Positions 55,432-61,881 of a stretch of DNA of 64,000 nt are shown here, piece after piece. The stretch's first letter is position 1. Each line of letters begins with the position of its first letter. The position numbers and the translations under genes were made by a program. The stretch comes from JALYRV01 sp035512575. GTDB lineage: Bacteria; Acidobacteriota; Vicinamibacteria; Vicinamibacterales; SCN-69-37. The notes below the pieces were generated by a model. That model saw only the letters and a program-made list of their open reading frames with translations, did not search any database and was not told the DNA's origin. The DNA lies in assembly GCA_035512575.1 (NCBI GenBank), contig DATKDT010000073.1, positions 1-64,000 on the forward strand. The letters are read 5' to 3'.

Positions 55432-56411
55432 GCGGGCACGCCGAGCCTGTGCGCCTGCCGCGCGCCGTAGGTGATCAGATAGGCTGCGCCGGCCCGGCGG
55501 AACACATGCCAGGTCTCGAGTAGCGCGGCATCGAAATTGGTGAGCCCGCGCTCGGCGAGCAGCGTGAGACCGGCGTACTCGCCGCTCACCTGATAGGCGC
55601 CGACCGGCATGCCCGTGGCGTCGCGGATGGGCCCGATCAAATCGATGGAGCTCATGCCCGGCTTCACCATGAGCAGGTCCGCGCCCTCCGCGGCGCATCG
55701 CCGGCTCGACGCGATCGCGTCGGTGCGCGAGCGGACGTCGATCTGATAGTGCCGCCGATCGCCGAACTGCGGCGCCGAATCGGCCGCTTCGCGGAACGGG
55801 CCGTACATCTGACTGGCGAACTTCGTGCTGTAGCTCATGATCGGCACGTGACCGTGGCCGGCCTCGTTGAGCGCCGCCCGAATGCGCGCGGTGCGGCCGT
55901 CCATCATGTCGCTCGGGCTGACGCCGTCGGCGCCCGCCTCCGCCATCGAGACGGCCGACGCCGCGAGCGCCTCGAGCGTGGCGTCGAGATCGATGCGCCC
56001 GCGCGCGTCGACGAGCGCGCAGTGGCCGGTCTCGGTCGACGCGCACAGGCAGACGTCGACCCAGACATGGGCCGCGTCACCCACCGCGCGCTTGACGGCT
56101 TCCGCCGCGCGCGCGCCATGCGGGCTGCGTCCGCGCGCGTGCTTCGCCGCGGGCACGGGAAAGAGCAGGAAATGCCGCACGCCGGCCTGCACATCGCGCG
56201 CGGCCGTTTCGGCGGCCGCCGCCGGGCCGAGCCGCGCGTTGTCGCCAAGGCCCGGAATGGGCTGCGGCGCGTCGAGGTCCTCGACGACGAAGAGCGGCTG
56301 AATGAGGTGCGCGGTGGTGAACGTGGTTTCCGCGCTGAGGTCGCGCAGGTGCGCCGTCTGGCGCATGCGCAGCCGCGACCATGGCGTGCGTGTCGAGGTG
56401 GTCGTGCTCAT
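55428..56411 (-). CDS. hemB: delta-aminolevulinic acid dehydratase (porphobilinogen synthase)
   Basis: The 327-aa enzyme condenses two aminolevulinates into porphobilinogen. The two active-site lysines lie in SYSTKFASQMYGPFREA and DLLMVKPGMSSID. A Cys cluster, VDVCLCASTETGHCALVD, indicates the zinc-type active site. SPSDMMDGR is also present. Seven extra codons are in frame upstream, but ATG 56411 overlaps the hemC stop (ATGA) and is preferred. Length is normal. Confidence 0.96.
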   Translation of the reverse strand: MSTTTSTRTPWSRLRMRQTAHLRDLSAETTFTTAHLIQPLFVVEDLDAPQPIPGLGDNARLGPAAAAETAARDVQAGVRHFLLFPVPAAKHARGRSPHGARAAEAVKRAVGDAAHVWVDVCLCASTETGHCALVDARGRIDLDATLEALAASAVSMAEAGADGVSPSDMMDGRTARIRAALNEAGHGHVPIMSYSTKFASQMYGPFREAADSAPQFGDRRHYQIDVRSRTDAIASSRRCAAEGADLLMVKPGMSSIDLIGPIRDATGMPVGAYQVSGEYAGLTLLAERGLTNFDAALLETWHVFRRAGAAYLITYGARQAHRLGVPA

Positions 56412-57883
56412 GCCGTCATGTCCTGAAGCCATTCCTGATATCCGAGGCTCGGCCTGACGCGATCCGCGCCGGCCAGTTCGGTCAGCACCGTGAGCGTGTG
56501 TCCGGGGCCCGACGCATGCCAGCGATCGCGCAGATCGGGAAACGCCGCAAGCGCCCTGCGAAACTCCGTCCCGCTGCGCCAGTAGAAGTGCGTGCGGCGC
56601 GGCAGATCGGCGGGCAGCAGACTGTCCGCCTCATACGTCGGCAGCGCATCGGGTGTGCCGGCGTCCGCGTGCGTGAGCCGGTGCCATCGCATGGCGCGTC
56701 CCGTCAGGCAATCGACGGCGGACGGAGCGAACAGGCCGAGCCCCTCCGACGAGCCGTGCACCCAGATCCCCCGCGACGCCAGCTTGCGCCAGGTCGAGGC
56801 GCCGGCGGCCCAGACGATCCGATCCGGCCCCACCGTCCACGAGGCGGGCAGCGCCTCGTCGCGCGAGACATAGAGGCCGCGATCGTCCCCGGGATCGCGG
56901 ACGTCCAGCGGCCGGCGCGTGACGCCGGCGGTCTCGCCAGGCCCGGGCCAGATGGCGCCCGGCGCCGGTTTCGGCTGTTGCGGCGCGCGCGGGATCAGCG
57001 ACCAGGTCGACAGCACGTCGCCCGCGTCGGTGCGGCCGCGCACGCTCGTCACGTCGCCGAACGGCGGCGTGAGAACCGTGGCGCCGATCGCCTGATGGCA
57101 CCCGCCGCCATACCCCGCGAGAATCTCGCGCTCGCGGACGACGGCGCGCCAGGTGGCGCCGTGCGAAATCCGCTGCAGCCTGCCGTCGAGCGCCACATTC
57201 GATGCGGCGATCTCGAGCGCCAGCGCGCCCTGCGCGGCGGCCGCCGGGTGTTCGCGCAGCGGCAGCACCATCCAGCGGCAGGCGTCGAGCGCGAGGCGGA
57301 TCGTCCGCGCCGCGCCGGGAAACGGAGAATCGGGATCGAGCAGCCGATCGAGCGCGGCTTTCGCCACCACGAGCGCATCGCCCTTGCCCTCGACGAGTTG
57401 ACGGAGGCGAGTCGGCACGTTGCCGCGCACGTCGGCGAACGCCACGTGCTCGACGGGCCACGGCAGCAGGACCGGCAGCAGATCGCCGAGCATCATCGCG
57501 CGCCGCGGGGAGGACGTGAGGGCGGTGAGCCGCGGCGTCCGGCCGGCGGCCGCGTCGCGCCGCACGAGCAGCACGTCACGGGCGTCTTCGCGCGGGAGCG
57601 TGGCGGCGACGCGCGTGTCGCGTCGCGGTTCAACCGGCAGATCCTTCCACGAGTGCACGACGATATCGGCGTCGCCGCGCGCGAGCGCGTCCGACAGGTC
57701 GGACGTGAAGGCGCCCTTGTCGCCGAGCTGCCACAGCGGCGTCTGCCGATCGCGGTCGCCGGCCGACTCGCGCACGGCCGTCACGACGGCGGCATCCGGC
57801 CACTCGGCGCGCAGGCGCCGCGCGACGAGGTCACCCTGCAGGCGCGCGAGATCGCTGCCGCGGGTCAGGATGGTCAGGCGCAA
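56408..57883 (-). CDS. hemC: porphobilinogen deaminase with a C-terminal uroporphyrinogen-III-synthase-like extension
   Basis: The 491-aa product starts at TTG 57883 (MRLTILTRGSDLARLQ), overlapping hemA. Residues 1-~300 are hydroxymethylbilane synthase: LGDKGAFTSDLSDALARGDADIVVHSWKDLP, TSSPRRAMML, DVRGNVPTRL, and the cofactor Cys in GYGGGCHQAIGA. The family is usually ~310 aa. Here ~190 residues follow, containing WAAGASTWRKLASRGIWVHG and FYWRSGTEFRRALAAFP...HASGPGHTLTVL. These resemble the substrate-binding loops of HemD, and no separate hemD is in the operon. A HemC-HemD fusion is my reading; the C-terminal call is less sure. Confidence 0.9.
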   Translation of the reverse strand: MRLTILTRGSDLARLQGDLVARRLRAEWPDAAVVTAVRESAGDRDRQTPLWQLGDKGAFTSDLSDALARGDADIVVHSWKDLPVEPRRDTRVAATLPREDARDVLLVRRDAAAGRTPRLTALTSSPRRAMMLGDLLPVLLPWPVEHVAFADVRGNVPTRLRQLVEGKGDALVVAKAALDRLLDPDSPFPGAARTIRLALDACRWMVLPLREHPAAAAQGALALEIAASNVALDGRLQRISHGATWRAVVREREILAGYGGGCHQAIGATVLTPPFGDVTSVRGRTDAGDVLSTWSLIPRAPQQPKPAPGAIWPGPGETAGVTRRPLDVRDPGDDRGLYVSRDEALPASWTVGPDRIVWAAGASTWRKLASRGIWVHGSSEGLGLFAPSAVDCLTGRAMRWHRLTHADAGTPDALPTYEADSLLPADLPRRTHFYWRSGTEFRRALAAFPDLRDRWHASGPGHTLTVLTELAGADRVRPSLGYQEWLQDMTA

Positions 57884-58710
57884 AGGTCGTCCCACCCGAA
57901 GGGACGCAGCAGCTGTCTCCGCTCGAACGCGACGGCGAGATCCACGATGTCGCGCCGGGCGCGCGCGAGCCGCGCCTCGGACGCCGCCGCCGATGTCTCG
58001 ACGGCCGCAAAGATGTCGTCCAGCGTGACGACTTCGAGGCCGCCGGCGAACGGCCGGCGCTCTTCGGCGCTTCGCAGGTCGATGACGCGGACCAGGCGCG
58101 GATAGCACCGCGCGACCCGCCCGACCGCCTCGTTCGACACCGGCGCCGCAATGACGATGGCCGCCGGCAGGCTGCACGCCGCGCGGGCGCCCGCCCCGGC
58201 GATGTCCTGCCGCGTCCACTGGTCGACCCTGCGGCCCTCGGCCAGGTAGGGCAGCAGCTCGGTGGCGAGATGGCCCGCGCCGACAAGCGCCACCGCCTCT
58301 GCGCCGTCCAGATGCCGTCTGACCTCGCTGCCGTAGCAGCGCGAGCCGAGACCGCGCAGATGCCGTTCGCGCACGAGACGTGCGTCGGCCATCAGCTGCC
58401 GGCCGATGGCGCCGAGCCACGAGGCATCCGCCGGTGCGAGGGAGGCGAGAAACGCACGGAACTGGCCCTGCACCTGCGTTTCGCCGAGCATCGGGGACCG
58501 CAGGCCGCAAATGGTCTCGAGCAGGAAGCCATACGCATCGGCGCCCGCGAGCGGCTCGCCTGCGGCATCCGGATCCGCGCCGGGATCGAGGAACGTCACC
58601 TCGCGCAGGCATGTGCGCCAGGACACGCCGTCGCGGCCGTCACCGGACACCGGAGGCTGGCCGGTCGCGACGGGACGATGGACGATGGCGAAGGACACCA
58701 CGGGAATCAT
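57874..58710 (-). CDS. hemA: short, divergent glutamyl-tRNA reductase
   Basis: The 278-aa product is much shorter than usual HemA (~420). The family marks are the catalytic-Cys region WRTCLREVTF (STCNRTE equivalent, altered), the LETICGLRSPMLGETQVQGQFR block, and the NADPH-binding LVGAGHLATELLPYL. Near the C terminus, EARLARARRDIVDLAVAFERR is reduced compared with the normal dimerisation helix. The N-terminal catalytic domain is also trimmed. It is the first gene of the operon, and hemL supports C5-pathway function. The ATG at 58710 is chosen; a downstream GTG is possible. Confidence 0.8.
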   Translation of the reverse strand: MIPVVSFAIVHRPVATGQPPVSGDGRDGVSWRTCLREVTFLDPGADPDAAGEPLAGADAYGFLLETICGLRSPMLGETQVQGQFRAFLASLAPADASWLGAIGRQLMADARLVRERHLRGLGSRCYGSEVRRHLDGAEAVALVGAGHLATELLPYLAEGRRVDQWTRQDIAGAGARAACSLPAAIVIAAPVSNEAVGRVARCYPRLVRVIDLRSAEERRPFAGGLEVVTLDDIFAAVETSAAASEARLARARRDIVDLAVAFERRQLLRPFGWDDLCA

Positions 58711-58726
58711 ATTAAGCCCGGCCGCG

Positions 58727-58748
58727 GGAAGTGTCACGGAAGTGTCAC
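58727..58748 (-). promoter_or_regulatory. perfect 11-bp tandem direct repeat upstream of hemA
   Basis: The unit GTGACACTTCC (minus strand) occurs twice head-to-tail without a gap (58738-58748 and 58727-58737), ending 17 bp before the hemA ATG. Tandem repeats of this length are typical binding sites for OmpR-type regulators, which bind as head-to-tail dimers. The operon encodes one such regulator (52620-53291). A TATGAT hexamer overlaps the hemA ATG, so transcription may start inside the assigned first codons. Confidence 0.65.
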
Positions 58749-58802
58749 AGGCGTTTGCGGGGTCTTCAGCCGTTGCTACGGTGAGTCCATGCCGCACGGC
58801 CT

Positions 58803-59036
58803 GGTCCAGGCTTTACCGCCGACTGTCTCGAGACCATCGAGGAGATGGGCATGACCAACCGGGAGCTGTTTCTGGAGTCGGGCGGCAGCGAGTACCATCT
58901 GGTGCCATGTCTCAACGATCATCCGGCATGGATCGGCGCGATGGCGTCGCTCGTCGAGCGGGAAGCCGCGGGCTGGGCGCGCGGTGAAAGTCCGGATCAC
59001 GCGTCTGGACCGCTCGCTGCCGCTGCCCGCGCGTGA
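58803..59036 (+). pseudogene. hemH: 3' remnant of ferrochelatase
   Basis: The frame reads GPGFTADCLETIEEMGMTNR followed by ELFLESGGSEYHLVPCLND, which matches the C-terminal end of bacterial ferrochelatase (PGF-x-DCLETL-EE and RELFLEAGG, Y-x-PCLN). Only about the last 60 codons of the family remain. Upstream is a TGA at 58782 and then the hemA promoter, so the catalytic body is gone. No frameshift is seen in the retained part. Its last codons overlap the dut start. A functional hemH is not present elsewhere in the window. Confidence 0.75.
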
Positions 59037-59409
59037 AACCTCGGGCGCAGCAGGCTTCGATCTGTCGGCGTCAGCCGATCTCACCATCGCGCCCGGCGGC
59101 ATTGCGCTGGTGCCAACCGGCCTTGTCATCAAAGTTCCCGACGGCTATTTCCTCGGCATCTTCGCGCGCAGCAGCACGCCGCTCAAGCGCGGCCTGATGG
59201 TAGCGAACGGCGTCGGGGTGATCGACACGGATTACTGCGGCCCCGACGATCAGGTCAAGGTGCAGGTCCTGAACTTCACCGGCGCCCCGGTGCACGTGAA
59301 GCGCGGCGACCGCATCGCGCAGGGCATCTTCCTGAAGCACGCACCGCCGGAATGGGACGAAGGCGAGCCGGTGGGCCCCACGCGCGGCGGGTTTGGCTCC
59401 ACTGGTTAA
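58984..59409 (+). CDS. dut: deoxyuridine 5'-triphosphate nucleotidohydrolase
   Basis: The 141-aa enzyme hydrolyses dUTP to dUMP. All five trimeric dUTPase motifs are visible: SGAAGFDLSA (1), ARSSTPLKRG (2), GVGVIDTDYCG (3), RGDRIAQGIF (4) and the P-loop-like C-terminal TRGGFGSTG (5). The start is GTG 58984 (VKVRITRLD), inside the frame of the ferrochelatase remnant, so the present context was probably created by the deletion that removed hemH. The REP-like palindrome 10 bp downstream can serve as terminator. Confidence 0.95.
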   Translation: MKVRITRLDRSLPLPARETSGAAGFDLSASADLTIAPGGIALVPTGLVIKVPDGYFLGIFARSSTPLKRGLMVANGVGVIDTDYCGPDDQVKVQVLNFTGAPVHVKRGDRIAQGIFLKHAPPEWDEGEPVGPTRGGFGSTG

Positions 59410-59418
59410 GCAGATGTA

Positions 59419-59443
59419 AAAAATGGGGTCTGTCCCCATTTTT
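59419..59443. repeat. AAAAATGGGG-n5-CCCCATTTTT palindrome (REP-like, possible bidirectional terminator)
   Basis: The 10-bp arms (59419-59428 and 59434-59443) are perfectly complementary around TCTGT. With flanking A and T runs it can end transcription from both sides, which suits the convergent dut and PA2778-like genes. The last arm base lies in the stop codon of the minus-strand gene. The same palindrome occurs in the priA coding region at 41445-41463. Confidence 0.85.
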
Positions 59444-61359
59444 CAGAAAATCCACTTTTCAACACCCACCACGGTGCCCGCCGTGACGGCCCAGCGGCCG
59501 TCGCGGAGGCCGCGCGCGATGTCGAGGCGGAACGTGGGGCCGGCGCCGAGCGCGCGGACCCGCAGGCCGGCGCCCGCGTCGATCTGATGGTCCGACGGGC
59601 GGCTGTCGAGCAGCTGCCATCCGCGCGCCGCGTCGGCAAACACCGCGGCCTCGACGGTGGCAATCGCCAGGCGCGCGACCGGCCGCGTCCATTCCACCGT
59701 GCCGTGCAGCAGACGGCGGCCCAGCAGCTGTCCCTCGTCCACGTTGATGGTGCCGTGCCGCACGAGCGGATGCGCGCGCAGCAGCGGCGCGCGAAGGTTG
59801 CCGTCGCCGGCGCCCGGCCAGAGGAAAACCGGCGTGCGCCCGTGGACGCCTTCAGTGCCGGCCGAAAGCGCCAGCCGCCCGCCCCACACGCCGGCCGCCG
59901 CGCGTGCCAGCGCGCTCAGGCGCGTCGCGCCGGCGCCGCCCGTCCAGCCCTCCGCCGTGACGTGCGCGTCGAAGCGCGATCCCGCGCTGAGCATCGCGCG
60001 CCCCGCCACGTAGAGTTTTTCGTCGCGGCCGCCCTGCAGGTCCGCCGGCCAGCGCTCGAGCCCGGCGCCGATCGTCCAGCCGAGCGCCGGTGAACTCCAG
60101 TCCGTGGCCTGAAAGCCTCCGCGCTGCCAGCGGCTGCCCGACGTCACGCCGCGCACCGAGTACGCCTCGCGCGCGTCGTACCCGCTCACCTTCCAGACCG
60201 CGCCCAGCGGCAGCGGCGCCGGCGCCTCAACGGCCGCCTCGATGCGCTCGAAGCCCTCGCGGAAGCGCCACGATCCCGTCACGCGCTCGCCTCCGCCGAC
60301 GAGATTGGTGAAGGAAAGCTGGACGTCGCGCGAGAAAGGCGCCTTGGCTGCCGCGACGAGCAGTTCGCTCGCGCCCGGTCTGCGCGAGCGCTCGGCAATC
60401 GCCGCATCGACCTGCACGCGGCCGTCCGCGAGCGGCGCATAATCCACGCGCGACGAGGCCGCTGACGGCAGCAGCGCGAGCCTCTTCCTCGCGCGGCCGA
60501 GAGCCGAGGCCGTGAGTCGATCACCGGGCCGCATCCCGATCAAACTCTCAGCGGCCCGGAATCGCGTGCGCGACAGACCCGCGATCTGCACCGTGTCGAC
60601 GTCGGGCTTGCCGGCACGATTCCAGGCCTCGAGCGCCTCCACCTCACGATCCATGACGAACAGCGTCGTCGCCAGCGCGTCCCACGCGGCGGCGCTCGCG
60701 GGATCGTTCGTTGTGGCTTCGGTGGCGATTCGAAGCGCCTCGCGCGTATCGCCGGAGCGCAGCAGAGTCGCGACGGCTGACGCGATCGGTTCCACGGGTT
60801 CCACGGGTTCCACGCGTTCCATGGGTTCCGTGGGTTCGGTTCTGGTTCCGGTTCTGGTTCCGGTTCCCGGCAACAGCAGCAGCATCCAGAAGTTCGCGGC
60901 CTGCCAGCGGCGGGCGAACTCGGCTCGGGGCATGGTCTGGGACGGGGCGACGGCGGGATCGTGGAACGACACGCGCGCCTCGTCGATCGCCGTGACGACC
61001 ACATAGTGGAAGCGCGTGGGACGGTCCTCGATCAGCGCGATGATCGGACGGCCGCGCGAGACGTGCTGGCGCATCACCGCGTCGTCGTCGAAGCCGCCGC
61101 GCAGGGGAAAGGCCTGCCATCCGCGCCGCTGCAGATCCGCCACGAGCGCGGTGGTGACGATGCCGTCCTGGGCGGGATCGATGAGCGGCGCGAAGTCCTC
61201 AGGCCTCGCGTTCGCCGCGCCCCAGTAGCGCATCACCATCGCGGCCGCGGCCCCGCCGCAGAGCGCCTCGGTCTGCGGCAGGTAGGGCACGGCGCGCGGC
61301 AGCGCGACGGCCTGGATGCCCTGAGTGGCGACGATGAGCGCGATCAGAAGTGCGGGCAT
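59443..61359 (-). CDS. PA2778-type C39-like cysteine peptidase with TPR, POTRA-like and beta-barrel-like parts
   Basis: The 638-aa protein has a signal peptide (MPALLIALIVATQGIQAVA). A C39-like domain has the catalytic Cys34 (LPQTEALCGGAAAAMVMRYWG) and His in TRFHYVVVTAIDE, plus FHDPAVAP. A low-complexity repeat linker follows, then a TPR-like helical part (SGDTREALRIATEATTNDPAS). After this the usual PA2778 form ends. Here it continues with a POTRA-like segment (GMRPGDRLTASALGRARKRL) and a beta-rich C terminus resembling an outer-membrane barrel. The frame is open further upstream, but through a terminator hairpin; ATG 61359 gives the signal peptide. Its partner is the PA2779-like gene upstream. 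Confidence 0.82.
   Translation of the reverse strand: MPALLIALIVATQGIQAVALPRAVPYLPQTEALCGGAAAAMVMRYWGAANARPEDFAPLIDPAQDGIVTTALVADLQRRGWQAFPLRGGFDDDAVMRQHVSRGRPIIALIEDRPTRFHYVVVTAIDEARVSFHDPAVAPSQTMPRAEFARRWQAANFWMLLLLPGTGTRTGTRTEPTEPMERVEPVEPVEPIASAVATLLRSGDTREALRIATEATTNDPASAAAWDALATTLFVMDREVEALEAWNRAGKPDVDTVQIAGLSRTRFRAAESLIGMRPGDRLTASALGRARKRLALLPSAASSRVDYAPLADGRVQVDAAIAERSRRPGASELLVAAAKAPFSRDVQLSFTNLVGGGERVTGSWRFREGFERIEAAVEAPAPLPLGAVWKVSGYDAREAYSVRGVTSGSRWQRGGFQATDWSSPALGWTIGAGLERWPADLQGGRDEKLYVAGRAMLSAGSRFDAHVTAEGWTGGAGATRLSALARAAAGVWGGRLALSAGTEGVHGRTPVFLWPGAGDGNLRAPLLRAHPLVRHGTINVDEGQLLGRRLLHGTVEWTRPVARLAIATVEAAVFADAARGWQLLDSRPSDHQIDAGAGLRVRALGAGPTFRLDIARGLRDGRWAVTAGTVVGVEKWIF
60790..60872 (-). 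repeat. minisatellite linker inside the PA2778-type peptidase gene
   Basis: Read on the plus strand, GGTTCCACG units (9 bp, about five copies with variants) run into GGTTCTGGTTCC units (about 60790-60872). They encode GTGTRTGTRTEPTEP then MERVEPVEPVEP. The unit lengths are multiples of three, so copy-number change keeps the frame and only changes linker length between peptidase and TPR parts. Confidence 0.8.
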
Positions 61360-61360
61360 G

Positions 61361-61392
61361 AAAAAAGGGCGCTCCCCATGGGAGCGCCCTTC
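61361..61392 (-). terminator. Rho-independent terminator between the PA2779- and PA2778-type genes
   Basis: On the minus strand, AAGGGCGCTCCC and GGGAGCGCCCTT form a near-perfect stem around a short CAT/TGG loop, followed by six T residues (61361-61366 read as A on the plus strand). It lies directly before the ATG of the peptidase gene, so it may attenuate transcription coming from the PA2779-type gene. Confidence 0.82.
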
Positions 61393-61415
61393 AGTATCTC
61401 GCGAAGCGCCGCGCG

Positions 61416-61805
61416 CTAGGTGACGACGATGAGGATGATGATCAGCAGGGCGATGATGATCAGCCACACCGACAGCGTGAGCGTCTGGCCGCCGGCCAGC
61501 GCGTCGTTCACCTGCTGCGCCTGCGCGGCAGCCTGCGCGAGCTCGACGCCGTCGAGCGTCTGCACCGCGGCGATCGCCTTGTCGAGCGGGAGGCCGGTGC
61601 TCTTCGCCACCTGCCGCACCTCGTCACGCTGCAACACATCGGCGATCATCTGCCGATTGGCCTGCTTCTTCGCGGCATGCTCGGCCGCGATCACCGACAG
61701 GTTCTGCGGGTCGGCTGCCTGAGCCGCCTGGCCAGCGAAGGCCGCCGAGGGGGCCAGCATCACCGCGAGAAGAATCATCACGACTGAGAAACGGACTTTG
61801 TGCAT
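61416..61805 (-). CDS. PA2779 family small membrane protein
   Basis: The 129-aa protein has a signal peptide (MHKVRFSVVMILLAVMLAPSAAFA), a helical region (ADVLQRDEVRQVAKSTGLPLDKAIAAVQTLDGVELAQAAAQAQQ) and a C-terminal transmembrane helix (LSVWLIIIALLIIILIVV). Length and layout fit the PA2779 family (DUF6627), which is nearly always encoded beside a PA2778-type C39-like peptidase, as here. The pair is suspected to act in periplasmic processing or export, but no substrate is established. Confidence 0.88.
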   Translation of the reverse strand: MHKVRFSVVMILLAVMLAPSAAFAGQAAQAADPQNLSVIAAEHAAKKQANRQMIADVLQRDEVRQVAKSTGLPLDKAIAAVQTLDGVELAQAAAQAQQVNDALAGGQTLTLSVWLIIIALLIIILIVVT

Positions 61806-61881
61806 CTACTGCCTCCAGGTAAGGTCCGCGGTCAGGGGACCGCGCCAGCTGGGCCGAACTGCACAACCCGTGCCCATATGC

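Noticed and set aside
61827..61844. Terminator downstream of zwf
   Set aside because: The CGCGGTC/GACCGCG hairpin lacks a T-tract and is not distinguishable from ordinary GC-rich palindromes.
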